From assembly GCF_004124325.1 (NCBI RefSeq), contig NZ_QBDT01000001.1, positions 124,001 through 188,000 of the forward strand: 64,000 nucleotides of DNA, in the 5' to 3' direction. The notes under the pieces were generated by a model. It did no database searches, was not told the origin of the DNA, and was given only the letters and a program-made list of their open reading frames with translations. This stretch comes from Streptomyces sp. L2. GTDB taxonomy: Bacteria > Actinomycetota > Actinomycetes > Streptomycetales > Streptomycetaceae. Within the stretch, counting starts at the first letter, position 1, and each line of letters opens with the position of its first letter. Both the position numbers and the translations under genes were made by a program. This document shows positions 31,508 through 41,815 of this stretch, one piece after another.

Positions 31508-32281
31508 ATGACCCGTACCCGACTCATCGCGCTGACGACGGCCGCCGGCCTCGGCCTCGCGCTCGCCACCCTCGGCAACGACGCCCAGGCGGCCGACCCG
31601 CACGTCGCCCCCGGCGGGAACTTCGACCTCTCGGTCTGGCAGCTCCAGGAGCCCGTCGGCTCCCCCGGGCACCCCACGACCGTCTCCTCCTCCCGGCTCC
31701 AGGGGGCGGACGGCTACCAGGACGCGTACTTCTACACCGACAAGCGCGACGGAGCGATGACGTTCTGGGCGCCCGAGAAGGGAGTGACGACCCCTCACTC
31801 CAACTACGCGCGCTCCGAGTTGCGGGAGATGGACCGGGACGGCGGCGCCGCCGACTGGCCGCTGGCCGGCTCCCACCGGATGAGCGCCACCCTGCGCGTG
31901 GTATCCGTGACCAAGAACGTGTGCGTCGGGCAGATCCACCTCGGCTCCGGGGGCTCCTCCACCAAGCCGCTGCTGGAGCTGTACTACCGCGCGAACGGGG
32001 ACATCGTCCTCGGCACCGAGAACTCGCCGTCCGGCGGCCAGACCTCGCACCCGGTCGGGCACGTCCCGGTCGGCAAGACCTGGCGCTACACCATTGCCGT
32101 CTCCGGCGGGAACACCATCGAGCTGACGGTGAACGGCAGCACCACCCGCTACGGCATCCCGTCGTCGTTCAAGCCGTACAAGCAGTACTTCAAGGCCGGC
32201 TCCTACAACCAGTCCTCCTCGGACAGCACCAGCCGGGGCGCCCGGGTGGCGTTCTACGGGCTGACCGTCCAGCACGGCTGA
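31508..32281 (+). CDS. Secreted alginate lyase, polysaccharide lyase family 7
   Basis: This 257-residue exported PL7 lyase cleaves alginate or a related uronan by beta-elimination. The signal peptide ends after NDAQA. The three hallmark blocks are present: SELREM (A-box, catalytic Arg), QIH in VCVGQIHLGS (catalytic His), and YFKAGSYNQ (catalytic Tyr). The protein is a single domain without a binding module. GAAGGGA precedes ATG 31508. It has its own promoter and leader hairpin and follows the chitinase gene. Confidence 0.95.
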   Translation: MTRTRLIALTTAAGLGLALATLGNDAQAADPHVAPGGNFDLSVWQLQEPVGSPGHPTTVSSSRLQGADGYQDAYFYTDKRDGAMTFWAPEKGVTTPHSNYARSELREMDRDGGAADWPLAGSHRMSATLRVVSVTKNVCVGQIHLGSGGSSTKPLLELYYRANGDIVLGTENSPSGGQTSHPVGHVPVGKTWRYTIAVSGGNTIELTVNGSTTRYGIPSSFKPYKQYFKAGSYNQSSSDSTSRGARVAFYGLTVQHG

Positions 32282-32398
32282 AACGCGGGCCGGAAAAGGC
32301 TGGAACACGCCCCCACCTGCGCGACTGGTGCATTCGGCCCCGCGGTCGTAGCGTCGACTTGCACGCGGTCGGAGACGGCACGACGGGTGGGAGCGACC

Positions 32399-32863
32399 AT
32401 GCGCGGAACTATGGCAAGTGCGGTGATCACCCTCGGCGCGGGCCTGATGCTGACCGCCGGCATGACCACGGCCTCGGCGGGCGCGCCCACGGCCGCCCAC
32501 CGGGCCCCGTCGGTGCGACCGGTGCTCGTCGAGTGCCTGGGGCACGGCGACGTCCGCCCGGCCGACTTCATCCTGGCCTGCGGCGACGGCAACAGCCGCC
32601 TCACCGGACTCCACTGGACCCAGTGGGGTCCGCGAGCGGCGACCGGCACGGGGATCAACGAGGTCAACGACTGCAAGCCGTACTGCGCGGCCGGCCGCTT
32701 CCACTCGTACCCAGTGACCGTCCGGCTCGACGACCCCAAGCCGTGGAAGAACCACCCGGGCGGCCGGTACTACACCCGGATGAGCCTCACCTACACCGCC
32801 GACCGGCCCGACGGCTTCAAGCCGGTCATGACCTTCCCGCTCTTCGACTTCGCCGGGCACTGA
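32399..32863 (+). CDS. Small secreted protein of unknown function
   Basis: This 154-residue protein has a Sec signal peptide to about residue 28 (cleavage near ASAGA). The mature part has four Cys, in ECLGHGD, LACGDGNSRL, NDCKPYCAAG, and a WTQWGPRAATGTG motif. It resembles small actinobacterial secreted proteins with a CGDGN...WG...N-C-P-C pattern, none of which I can tie to a function. ATG 32399 has GGGAGCG upstream. Its position after two secreted polysaccharidases suggests an extracellular role. Confidence 0.75.
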   Translation: MRGTMASAVITLGAGLMLTAGMTTASAGAPTAAHRAPSVRPVLVECLGHGDVRPADFILACGDGNSRLTGLHWTQWGPRAATGTGINEVNDCKPYCAAGRFHSYPVTVRLDDPKPWKNHPGGRYYTRMSLTYTADRPDGFKPVMTFPLFDFAGH

Positions 32864-33020
32864 CGGCCGCCCGTCACCCGGGCGCATGCCACCCATCCCT
32901 CTGCCGTGGGCCGCGCGGGCGACCCTGCGGCCCGGCTCCCGCCCTCCGTGACCGGGGCGGCGTCATGTTGGTGTGACCCCGTAAGGCCGGCGCCCCGCGT
33001 GCCGTACGAAGAGAGGTCAC

Positions 33021-34001
33021 ATGCCCCGACTCCCCCGCCTGGCCGGTGTCGCCACGGCCGTGCTCGCGCTCGGTCTGGTCGCGGCTGCTCCCGCCACCGG
33101 TGCCGAGCCCCTCGTCACCGACGCGCGGATCCTCACCCACTTCGACCTGGCCGCCGGGCAGACGCCCGAGAACATCGCCCTCGAACGCGACGGCTCCGCC
33201 GACCTCACCTTCGCGTACGCCCGGCAGATCGCCCACATCACGCTCGACGGCGACCTGGAGATCCGGGCGACCCTCCCGGACGTGGCGAACCCCGACACAC
33301 CCGTCGTGCACAGCGCCCTCGTCACCGGCATCGCCCGCGCCCACGACGGCACCCTCTACGTCAACTACGCGACCGGCACCAGCAGGACCGGCGTGTGGCG
33401 CATCCCCCGCGACGGCGGCACGCCGGTGCAGATCGCCCGGCTGCCCGACGACGGGCTGCCCAACGGACTGGCCCTCGACGAGCGGCACGGCGTGCTCTAC
33501 GTCGCCGACTCCGCGCTCGGCACCGTGTGGCGGGTACCGCGGTCCGGCGGCAAGGCCACGGCCTGGGCCAGGGACACGGCACTCGACCCGCTGCCGGCAC
33601 CCCCCGCGAGCGGCTTCGGCGCCAACGGCATCAAGATCCACGGCAACGCCGTCTGGGTGTCCGACACGGACCGCGGCACGCTGCTGCGCATCCCGTTCGG
33701 GCCGGGCCGCTCCGCCGGCGCCGTCGAGACCCGGGCGAGCGGACTGGCCGGCATCGACGACTTCACGTTCCCCGGGCGCGGGGACAGCGCGCTGGCCGCG
33801 CTGAACGACACCAGCAGGGTCGTCCTGGTGCGCCGCGACGGCACCCGCACGGTCGCGCTCACGCAGGCGGACGGGCTGTCCAACCCCACGTCGGTGGCGG
33901 TGCGCGGGCGGACCGTGTACGTGCCGAGTGCCGCCTACCTCACCCAGCGGGACCCGAACCTGCTGCTGGCCCGGCTCCGCCACCTGCTGGGCCGGGTCTG
34001 A
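33021..34001 (+). CDS. Secreted SMP-30/gluconolactonase-like beta-propeller
   Basis: This 326-residue exported protein has an N-terminal signal (RLPRLAGVATAVLALGLVAA) and a six-bladed propeller with repeated blades such as GIARAHDGTLYVNYATGTS, LPNGLALDERHGVLYVADSA and ANGIKIHGNAVWVSDTDRGT. The family includes metal-dependent lactonases and strictosidine-synthase-like proteins. Metal-binding Glu and Asn residues are plausible but were not mapped. The RBS is AGAGG. It ends the secreted-enzyme block and has a terminator after it. Confidence 0.82.
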   Translation: MPRLPRLAGVATAVLALGLVAAAPATGAEPLVTDARILTHFDLAAGQTPENIALERDGSADLTFAYARQIAHITLDGDLEIRATLPDVANPDTPVVHSALVTGIARAHDGTLYVNYATGTSRTGVWRIPRDGGTPVQIARLPDDGLPNGLALDERHGVLYVADSALGTVWRVPRSGGKATAWARDTALDPLPAPPASGFGANGIKIHGNAVWVSDTDRGTLLRIPFGPGRSAGAVETRASGLAGIDDFTFPGRGDSALAALNDTSRVVLVRRDGTRTVALTQADGLSNPTSVAVRGRTVYVPSAAYLTQRDPNLLLARLRHLLGRV

Positions 34002-34017
34002 GCCCCGCTCACGCGGG

Positions 34018-34055
34018 CCGCGCGCCGTGTCCGGTCTCCCGGTCGCGGCGCGCGG
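34018..34055. terminator. Bidirectional terminator hairpin
   Basis: A perfect 10-bp stem, CCGCGCGCCG (34018-34027) and CGGCGCGCGG (34046-34055), lies between the convergent propeller gene and pyruvate carboxylase gene. Confidence 0.75.
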
Positions 34056-34081
34056 TCGTGTTCGTACGGCTGGGGCTGGGG

Positions 34082-37000
34082 TCAGGCGATCTCGACGAGC
34101 AGGTCGCCGCCCTCCACCTGCTGGATGCGGTTGATGGCCAGCCGGGACACCCGTCCCGCCTTCGGCGCGGTGATCGTCGCCTCCATCTTCATCGCCTCGA
34201 TGGTGGCGACCGTGGCGCCGGCCGCGACCTCGTCGCCCTCGGCCACCGCGAGCGTCACGACACCGGCGAACGGCGCCGCCACATGGCCCGGGTTGCCGCG
34301 GTCGGCCTTCTCGGTCACCGGCACGTCCGAGGCAGCCGCCCGGTCACGTACCTGAATGGGCCGCAGCTGTCCGTTCAGCGAGGACATCACGGTGCGCATG
34401 CCCCGCTCGTCGGCCTCGCCGACCGCCTGCAGCTCGATCAGCAGCCGGACGCCGGGCTCCAGGTCGACGGCGTACTCCGTGCCCGGGTTCAGGCCGTAGA
34501 AGAAGTCCTTGCTGTCCAGGACGCTGGTGTCGCCGAAGGACTGGCGGTGCGTGTCGAACTCGCGGGTCGGGCCGGGGAACAGCAGCCGGTTCAGGGTGGC
34601 CCTGGGCTCCTTGGCCAGCCCGTCGCGGTCCTCGGCGGACAGTCCGGCGACCGGCTTGGCCTCCCCGCGGCCCCGCAGCGCCTTGGTGCGGAACGGCTCG
34701 GGCCAGCCGCCGGGCGGGGTGCCCAGTTCGCCGCGCAGGAAGCCGATCACCGAGTCGGGGATGTCGAACCGGTCGGGCGTCGACTCGAAGTCCTCGGGCG
34801 AGACGCCCGCCCCGACCAGGTGCAGGGCGAGGTCGCCGACCACCTTGGACGACGGGGTGACCTTCACCAGGTGGCCCAGGATGCGGTCGGCCGCCGCGTA
34901 CATCGCCTCGATGTCCTCGAAGCGGTCGCCGAGCCCGAGGGCGACGGCCTGCGTGCGCAGGTTGGACAGCTGGCCGCCGGGGATCTCGTGGTGGTAGACG
35001 CGGCCGGTCGGGGAGGCGAGGCCCGCCTCGAACGGGGCGTAGATCCTGCGCACGCCCTCCCAGTACGGCTCCAGGTCGCCGACTGCCTGGAGGTCCAGGC
35101 CGGTGGGCCGGTCGGAGTGGTCGGTGGCGGCGACCAGCGCGGACAGCGACGGCTGGGAGGTCGTACCGGCCATGGAGGCCACCGCGCCGTCCACGGCGTC
35201 GACGCCGGCCTGGATCGCGGCGAGGTACGTGGCGAGCTGGCCGCCGGCCGTGTCGTGGGTGTGCAGGTGCACCGGCAGGCCGAACTCGCGGCGCAGCGCC
35301 GAGACCAGGGTGGCGGCGGCCGGGGCGCGCAGCAGGCCGGCCATGTCCTTGACGGCCAGTACGTGCGCGCCGGCGTCGACGATTCTCTCGGCCAGGCGCA
35401 GGTAGTAGTCGAGGGTGTAGAGCCGCTCGTTCGGGTCGCTGAGATCGGCGGTGTAGCAGAGGGCGACCTCGGCGATCGCGGTGCCGGTCTCGCGTACGGC
35501 GTCGATGGCGGGACGCATCTGGCCGACGTCGTTGAGGGCGTCGAAGATGCGGAAGATGTCGATGCCGGTGGCGGCGGCCTCCTGGACGAAGGCGTCGGTC
35601 ACCTCGGTCGGGTACGGCGTGTAGCCGACGGTGTTGCGGCCGCGCAGCAGCATCTGCAGGCAGATGTTGGGTACGGCCTCGCGCAGCGCGGCCAGCCGCT
35701 CCCAGGGGTCCTCGGCGAGGAAGCGGAGGGCGACGTCGTAGGTGGCGCCGCCCCAGCACTCCAGGGAGAGCAGTTCGGGCAGGGTGCGCGCGACGGCCGG
35801 CGCGACGGCGAGGAGGTCCTTGGTGCGCACGCGGGTGGCGAGGAGCGACTGGTGGGCGTCGCGGAAGGTGGTGTCGGTGACGCCGATCGTGGGCGACTCG
35901 CGCAGGTGCCGGGCGAAGCCGTCCGGGCCGAGTTCCACCAGGCGCTGCCGGGAGCCGGCGGGCGGTTCGCCGGCGGCCAGCGGCGGCAGCTTGCCGGTCG
36001 GGTCCAGCAGGTGGGGTCGTTCGCCGTGCGGCTTGTTGACGGTGACGTCGGCGAGGTAGGTGAGCAGCTTGGTGCCGCGGTCGGCGGAGTGACGGGACGT
36101 CAGCAGGTGCGGGCGCTGCTCGATGAAGGAGGTGGTGATCCGGCCGGCCTGGAAGTCGGGGTCGTCCAGGACCGCCTGGAGGAAGGGGATGTTGGTGGAG
36201 ACGCCGCGGATGCGGAACTCGGCGACGGCGCGCCGGGCGCGTCCGACGGCGGCCTTGAAGTCGCGGCCCCGGCAGGTGAGTTTGACCAGCATGGAGTCGA
36301 AGTGGGCGCTGATCTCCGTGCCGGCGTGGGTGGTTCCGCCGTCGAGCCGGATGCCGGAGCCGCCCGGTGAGCGGTAGGCGCTGATCCGGCCGGTGTCCGG
36401 GCGGAACCCGTTGGCGGGGTCCTCGGTGGTGATACGGCACTGCAGGGCGGCCCCGCGCAGGGTCACCGTGTCCTGGGAGAGGCCGAGGTCGGCGAGGGTC
36501 GCGCCGGCGGCGATGCGCAGCTGGGACTGGACCAGGTCGACGTCGGTGACCTCCTCGGTCACCGTGTGCTCGACCTGGATGCGCGGGTTCATCTCGATGA
36601 AGACGTGGTTGCCGTCCCGGTCGAGGAGGAACTCCACGGTGCCCGCGTTGCGGTAGCCGATCTCGCGGGCGAAGCGGACCGCGTCGGCGCAGATCCGCTC
36701 GCGCAGCTCCGGGTCGAGGTTGGGCGCGGGCGCCAGCTCGATGACCTTCTGGTGGCGGCGCTGCAGGGAGCAGTCCCGCTCGAAGAGGTGGATGACGTTG
36801 CCCTCGCCGTCGGCGAGGATCTGCACCTCGATGTGGCGGGGGTCGACGACGGCCTTCTCCAGGAAGACGGTCGGGTCGCCGAACGCGGAGGCGGCCTCGC
36901 GGGAGGCGGCCTCGATGGACTCGCGGAGCTGCGCGGGGTCCTCCACGCGGCGCATGCCGCGCCCGCCGCCGCCGGCGACGGCCTTCACGAACACCGGGAA

Positions 37001-37456
37001 GCCGATCTCCCCGGCGGCGCGGACGAGTTCGTCCACGTCGTTGGAGGGCGCGGAGGAGCCGAGGACGGGCACGCCGGCGGCCCGGGCGGCGGCGACCGCG
37101 CGGGCCTTGTTGCCGGTCAGTTCCAGCGTCTGCGCGCTCGGGCCGACGAAGGTGATGCCGGCTTCCTCGCAGGCGCGGGCCAGTTCGGGGTTCTCGGAGA
37201 GGAAGCCGTAGCCCGGGTAGACGGCGTCCGCGCCGGCCCGGCGGGCGGCGGCGACGATCTCCTCCACGGAGAGGTAGGCGCGGACGGGGTGGCCAGGTTC
37301 CCCGATCTCGTACGCCTCGTCTGCCTTGAGCCGGTGCAGTGAGTTGCGGTCCTCGTGCGGGAAGACGGCGACCGTGCGCGCGCCGAGTTCGTACCCCGCC
37401 CGGAACGCTCGAATCGCGATCTCTCCACGGTTGGCGACCAGCACCTTGCGGAACAT
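34082..37456 (-). CDS. pyc: Pyruvate carboxylase
   Basis: This 1124-residue single-chain biotin enzyme carboxylates pyruvate to oxaloacetate, an anaplerotic reaction. Residues 1-450 are biotin carboxylase (MFRKVLVANRGEIAIRAFRA, ATP-grasp loop AVAGGGGRGMRRV, FIEMNPRIQVEHTVTEEVTD). Residues about 530-800 are the carboxyltransferase with FRDAHQSLLATRVRT. An allosteric/PT linker follows, then the biotinyl domain with acceptor K1090 in EAMKMEAT near the C-terminus. The length is that of the single-subunit form. ATG 37456 matches the conserved start. It is monocistronic and convergent with the propeller gene. Confidence 0.97.
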   Translation of the reverse strand: MFRKVLVANRGEIAIRAFRAGYELGARTVAVFPHEDRNSLHRLKADEAYEIGEPGHPVRAYLSVEEIVAAARRAGADAVYPGYGFLSENPELARACEEAGITFVGPSAQTLELTGNKARAVAAARAAGVPVLGSSAPSNDVDELVRAAGEIGFPVFVKAVAGGGGRGMRRVEDPAQLRESIEAASREAASAFGDPTVFLEKAVVDPRHIEVQILADGEGNVIHLFERDCSLQRRHQKVIELAPAPNLDPELRERICADAVRFAREIGYRNAGTVEFLLDRDGNHVFIEMNPRIQVEHTVTEEVTDVDLVQSQLRIAAGATLADLGLSQDTVTLRGAALQCRITTEDPANGFRPDTGRISAYRSPGGSGIRLDGGTTHAGTEISAHFDSMLVKLTCRGRDFKAAVGRARRAVAEFRIRGVSTNIPFLQAVLDDPDFQAGRITTSFIEQRPHLLTSRHSADRGTKLLTYLADVTVNKPHGERPHLLDPTGKLPPLAAGEPPAGSRQRLVELGPDGFARHLRESPTIGVTDTTFRDAHQSLLATRVRTKDLLAVAPAVARTLPELLSLECWGGATYDVALRFLAEDPWERLAALREAVPNICLQMLLRGRNTVGYTPYPTEVTDAFVQEAAATGIDIFRIFDALNDVGQMRPAIDAVRETGTAIAEVALCYTADLSDPNERLYTLDYYLRLAERIVDAGAHVLAVKDMAGLLRAPAAATLVSALRREFGLPVHLHTHDTAGGQLATYLAAIQAGVDAVDGAVASMAGTTSQPSLSALVAATDHSDRPTGLDLQAVGDLEPYWEGVRRIYAPFEAGLASPTGRVYHHEIPGGQLSNLRTQAVALGLGDRFEDIEAMYAAADRILGHLVKVTPSSKVVGDLALHLVGAGVSPEDFESTPDRFDIPDSVIGFLRGELGTPPGGWPEPFRTKALRGRGEAKPVAGLSAEDRDGLAKEPRATLNRLLFPGPTREFDTHRQSFGDTSVLDSKDFFYGLNPGTEYAVDLEPGVRLLIELQAVGEADERGMRTVMSSLNGQLRPIQVRDRAAASDVPVTEKADRGNPGHVAAPFAGVVTLAVAEGDEVAAGATVATIEAMKMEATITAPKAGRVSRLAINRIQQVEGGDLLVEIA

Positions 37457-37528
37457 CCTGGATTCCCTTCAGCCTGCCGGCGACGAACACCATGGTGTCA
37501 GCCGTACCTGCCGTACGTTGCGGCAAGG

Positions 37529-38566
37529 CTAGGGGGTGCCCGCACGTGTCGAAGTGCGAAAACCGTCACATTGACGTGGTGGGGACATGCCAGTTTCGGG
37601 GGTACCGGGGGTCACGGAGGTCTGCTCGGGCGCGGTGCGGGCGTGGACGACGACGGTCCCGGGCCGGATCACCGGCGGGACGGAGGCGCGCCCGGTCCGG
37701 CCGGGCCGCCACAGAGCCCGCGACAGGGCCCGTGGGAGGGCGCGGAGGCGGTCGCCGCGGTCGCGCAGCAGACCCAGGACGATCGCCGTGCCGACGGCGA
37801 TCAGGTGCTCGCGCCCGGCCAGGTTGGGGACGGCGATCGACTCCCACACCATCGATCCGCCGGTCAGGGTGAACACCACGGGCGCGCGGCGCACCACCGA
37901 GAGGTAGGTGAACAGGCCGACCACGGCGGCCGACGGCCCGGTGTCGAGGACCTTCCCGCAGTCGGCCGGCAGCCCGAGGCCCCACCAGCCGGGGCCGAGC
38001 GCGATCATCAGGCGGGCGGTGAGGGTCCCCGCCAGCGTCGTGACGTACGCGACGGCCAGGGTCCGGGCCCGGCCCAGCGCGAGTTCGGCGAGGGCGAAGG
38101 CGAGGAACAGCTGGGTGATGCCCGCCCAGACCGGCAGGTCGAGCGCCGGGACGTAGAGGGAGACGGGGGTGCGCAGCAGGGACAGCCAGAGCGGCAGGTC
38201 GGCGGTGACACCGCCGAGCCGGCGCACCCAGAGGGCTCCGGTGGGGTGCTGGGCGATGTCGTGGAAGAAGATGACGCCGGCCGCGGCGGCGAACGCCAGC
38301 GGGAGCCCGGACAGGCCGCGGCGGGCGAGGCGGTGCACCGGGTCGACGACGATGGCGTGCCATTCGCCGCGCAGGGTGCGCGCGGTGAACCGGGCGGCGC
38401 GGACGAGGACCGCGCGTAACCGGTCCCGGCGCCGGTCGGCGCTCATGCGGCCGGACGGCCCGTCGGCCCGGCAGCCCGCGACACGCACATCGCCCCCCTC
38501 CGCCCCGGGCATCCGTTTGGTCCGTTCGAGGCGTTCCGGTCGTGATCCGCCCGTTTCCTGCGCCAT
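37529..38566 (-). CDS. Rhomboid-like multi-pass membrane protein
   Basis: This protein of up to 345 residues has about six hydrophobic helices in the middle, including [39 protein letters not shown] and [20 protein letters not shown]. The segment [20 protein letters not shown] resembles the rhomboid G-x-S active-site region, and later helices carry an [20 protein letters not shown] histidine, so an intramembrane protease fold is likely; activity is not proven. The C-terminal 70 residues are basic and disordered. The start is uncertain: ATG 38566 gives a long polar leader, and ATG 38446 is equally possible; neither has a strong RBS. It lies 72 bp downstream of pyc and diverges from the aldo/keto reductase. 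Confidence 0.7.
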   Translation of the reverse strand: MAQETGGSRPERLERTKRMPGAEGGDVRVAGCRADGPSGRMSADRRRDRLRAVLVRAARFTARTLRGEWHAIVVDPVHRLARRGLSGLPLAFAAAAGVIFFHDIAQHPTGALWVRRLGGVTADLPLWLSLLRTPVSLYVPALDLPVWAGITQLFLAFALAELALGRARTLAVAYVTTLAGTLTARLMIALGPGWWGLGLPADCGKVLDTGPSAAVVGLFTYLSVVRRAPVVFTLTGGSMVWESIAVPNLAGREHLIAVGTAIVLGLLRDRGDRLRALPRALSRALWRPGRTGRASVPPVIRPGTVVVHARTAPEQTSVTPGTPETGMSPPRQCDGFRTSTRAGTP

Positions 38567-38673
38567 CGTAAAGATGTACCGCTCTCATCCGGCTGAACCT
38601 CCGCCTTCCAAGACGTGGCGCGCCGCGGTCGAGTTGCCCGGCGTGACGCGCGGGGCGGCCCGGCGGGCACGCC

Positions 38674-38704
38674 TTGACCTGGAGCGCGCTCGAAGTCGTA
38701 GCGT
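38674..38704 (+). promoter_or_regulatory. MerR-type promoter with 19-bp spacer
   Basis: TTGACC (38674-38679) and TAGCGT (38699-38704) are separated by 19 nt holding an imperfect dyad (ACCTGGAGC/GCTCGAAGT). The over-long spacer with a central dyad is the signature of promoters activated by MerR-family regulators through DNA twisting. It drives the aldo/keto reductase 44 bp downstream. No merR gene is next to it. Confidence 0.75.
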
Positions 38705-38747
38705 CCGGGCGGTACGAAGATCGAGTGCGGAAAGGCTGGAACACGAC

Positions 38748-39737
<990 letters not shown>

Positions 39738-39747
39738 CGCCCGCCGT

Positions 39748-39793
39748 TCGCGCAGTTCCCCGCGCCCCTTCAGGGGCGCGGGGAACTGCGCGA
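39748..39793. terminator. Perfect inverted-repeat terminator carrying the dispersed repeat
   Basis: Arms 39748-39769 and 39772-39793 are perfectly complementary, starting TCGCGCAGTTCCCCGCGCCC with loop TTCA. It sits 11 bp after the aldo/keto reductase stop. The right arm is part of the 31-bp repeat shared with 20743-20773. Confidence 0.9.
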
Positions 39794-39802
39794 CAAGCCA
39801 CA
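39772..39802 (-). repeat. Dispersed intergenic repeat, copy 2
   Basis: This is the inverse-orientation exact copy of the 31-bp repeat at 20743-20773 (TGTGGCTTGTCGCGCAGTTC onwards). Here the complementary arm is complete, so the copy functions as a terminator hairpin. The rest of 39803-40054 holds no supported gene. Confidence 0.75.
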
Positions 39803-40054
39803 ACGGGCCCGCAGCCGACAACGGCCCGGACGAGACCTGTGAGCGACCACACGCACTTGGGCAACTCCCGCTAGGGCACAGCACCTTGGCGCCCAGACAA
39901 CACCTCACGCGCGCCACCCCGACCACACCTTCAAACGCCCTCTGCCACCATGGTCCGCGCCGTGCCCGACCAGGCGGACCGCCCCTGCAGTGTCGCAGGT
40001 CACAGGAATCCCGCCGGTCCGCCCCCGCGTCTCCTGGTTGTCGAGTACCCCACC

Positions 40055-40702
40055 GTGCCCTCTGCCCCCGCCCTGCCCACCCCCGCGCCCAATCCCGCCC
40101 CCGCGGCACCGCGTACCCGCGCGTCGCGCTCCCCGTGGCGGTCCCTGCGGCACCGCAGCATGCGCTGGTGGTCGGCCGCGAACTTCGCCTCCAACACCGG
40201 CACCTGGATGCAGCTCACGGTGCAGAACCTGCTGGTGCTGCAGATCACCGGCTCCGCCGCGGCGACCGGCCTGTCGATGTCCGTGCAGGCGGCGCCCGCC
40301 CTGTTCATCAGCCTGCTGGGCGGCGCCGCCGTGGACCGCTGGCCCCGCAAGCTGACCGTCGCGGTCAGCCAGGCGCTGCTCGGCGCGGTCGCCTCCGTGA
40401 CGGCGCTGCTCGTGGCGCTGGACCGGATCGACATGACGTCGCTGCTGGTGCTGGCCGCCGTGACCGGCGTCATCGCCACCGTCGACGGCCCCGCGTGCGC
40501 GCTGCTCGGCAACGATCTCGTGCCGGTGGAGGACGTTCAGTGGGCGGGAGCCCGCGGCGCCCTGATTGCCGGCGGCCTGCTGATCGCCGGCGCCATCGCC
40601 GCGGGCCTTCTGAAGCACCGCACCACGAAACCGACCCGCCTGACCTTCCCGAAGCAGGACAGCGGCCTCCCGGACCGAGAATCCCTGAGCACAGCGGCCT
40701 GA
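40055..40702 (+). pseudogene. MFS transporter remnant with internal deletion
   Basis: The reading frame encodes about 215 residues beginning as an MFS_3-type exporter. NFASNTGTWMQLTVQNLLVL, LFISLLGGAAVDRWPRKLTV and GVIATVDGPACALLGNDLVP cover helices 1 to about 5. Directly after VPVEDV the sequence jumps to what looks like the last helix (ARGALIAGGLLIAGAIAAGL) and a short basic tail. Normal members have about 400-430 residues and 12 helices, so roughly 200 residues are missing, in frame. No good RBS is seen before GTG 40055. A functional mini-transporter is unlikely. Confidence 0.65.
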
Positions 40703-40750
40703 CGCAGACACCCGGCCTCATACGCCCTGCCTCATACGCCCGCTTCTCGA

Positions 40751-40771
40751 CCCACCGAGTCGGGCGGTGGG
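40751..40771. terminator. Small convergent terminator hairpin
   Basis: CCCACCG (40751-40757) pairs with CGGTGGG (40765-40771) between the convergent MFS remnant and the phosphoesterase gene. Confidence 0.5.
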
Positions 40772-40787
40772 TGGGCAAAGGCCGGGG

Positions 40788-41531
40788 TCAGGGGGCCGAC
40801 GGGGCCGCTCGGGTCGGCAGGTGGTACACGTGGAACGCCTGCCCGATCACCGGCTGCGCCACGTTCCGTACCCGCACTCCCCCACTCGTCATCCCGTGCT
40901 CGGTCCCCGCATGCGCATGCCCGTGCACCGCGAGGTCCGCGCCCCCCGTGTCGATTGCCTCGGCCAGCAGATAGCTCCCGAGGAACGGATAGATCTCCGC
41001 CGGCTCCCCCGCCAGCGTGTCCGCGACCGGCGAGAAGTGGGTCAGCGCGATCCGCATGTCGCAGTTCCTCTCGTCGAGGTCCTTCAGCGCCCCGAGCAGC
41101 CCGTCCGCGCACCGGCGCGTGTAGCGGACGAACTCCTTCATCAGCGGCTCCCCGAACTCCCCGGCGCACCGCCCCACGAACCCGCCCCCGAACCCCTTGG
41201 TCCCGGCCACTCCGATGCGCGCCCCGTGGGCGGTGACCACGGCCGCCTGTCCTTCGAGGACGTGCGCGCCCGCGTCCCGGAGGATCGCGGTGACCTCCTC
41301 GGGGCGTTCGTCGTGGTGGTCGTGGTTGCCCAGGACGGCGACGACCGGCACCGCGAGGTCCTTGATCTCGCGGGCGACGACACCGGCCTCCTCGGGCGTC
41401 CCGTGCCGGGTGAGATCGCCGGCGAGGAGCAGGACGTCCGCGCACTGGGGCAGGGTCTCGAAGGAGGCCCGGAGCGTGCCCTGGCTCTCGGGGCCCATGT
41501 GGATGTCTCCGACGGCCGCGACGCGGATCAT
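40788..41531 (-). CDS. Calcineurin-like metallophosphoesterase
   Basis: This 247-residue cytoplasmic metal-dependent phosphoesterase has the five classical blocks: VGDIHMGP at the N-terminus, LLAGDLTRHG, VLGNHDHHD, ALTHFSPV near 163, and AVHGHAHAG near 205. These ligate a dinuclear metal centre. Its ATG overlaps the stop of the upstream BON-domain gene by ATGA, so it is the third gene of a coupled operon. Substrates in the family include phosphodiesters, cyclic nucleotides and phosphoproteins. Confidence 0.9.
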   Translation of the reverse strand: MIRVAAVGDIHMGPESQGTLRASFETLPQCADVLLLAGDLTRHGTPEEAGVVAREIKDLAVPVVAVLGNHDHHDERPEEVTAILRDAGAHVLEGQAAVVTAHGARIGVAGTKGFGGGFVGRCAGEFGEPLMKEFVRYTRRCADGLLGALKDLDERNCDMRIALTHFSPVADTLAGEPAEIYPFLGSYLLAEAIDTGGADLAVHGHAHAGTEHGMTSGGVRVRNVAQPVIGQAFHVYHLPTRAAPSAP

Positions 41532-41815
41532 GTCAGGTCCTCCCCCTGGCCGGGCGAGGCGGTCCCGGCGACGAGGAGGTCGCAGTGGACGGGGTGCCCC
41601 GCCAGTTCCTCGCGGGCCATGGTCAGGATCTCGTCACGGCACTGGGTGGAGGGCACCGTGCCGGTCAGCTGGACGGCGTCGCCGCGTGCGACGAGCCGTA
41701 CGCCCAGTTCCCCGAGCGGGCCGGCGGCCAGGTGCTCGGCGAGGTGCGCGACGCGGTAGTCCAGGTTGAGGTCCGCCGGCGTGTCCGGCGGACGGCGTGT
41801 GTCGTGGTCGGTCAT
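41528..41815 (-). CDS. BON-domain protein
   Basis: This 95-residue protein has one BON domain: DYRVAHLAEHLAAGPLGELG, then VRLVARGDAVQLTGTVPSTQ. BON domains bind phospholipid or periplasmic partners, yet no signal peptide is present here. AGGAGG precedes ATG 41815. Both ends overlap neighbours by ATGA, so it is translationally coupled between a nucleotidyltransferase and a phosphoesterase. Confidence 0.8.
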   Translation of the reverse strand: MTDHDTRRPPDTPADLNLDYRVAHLAEHLAAGPLGELGVRLVARGDAVQLTGTVPSTQCRDEILTMAREELAGHPVHCDLLVAGTASPGQGEDLT

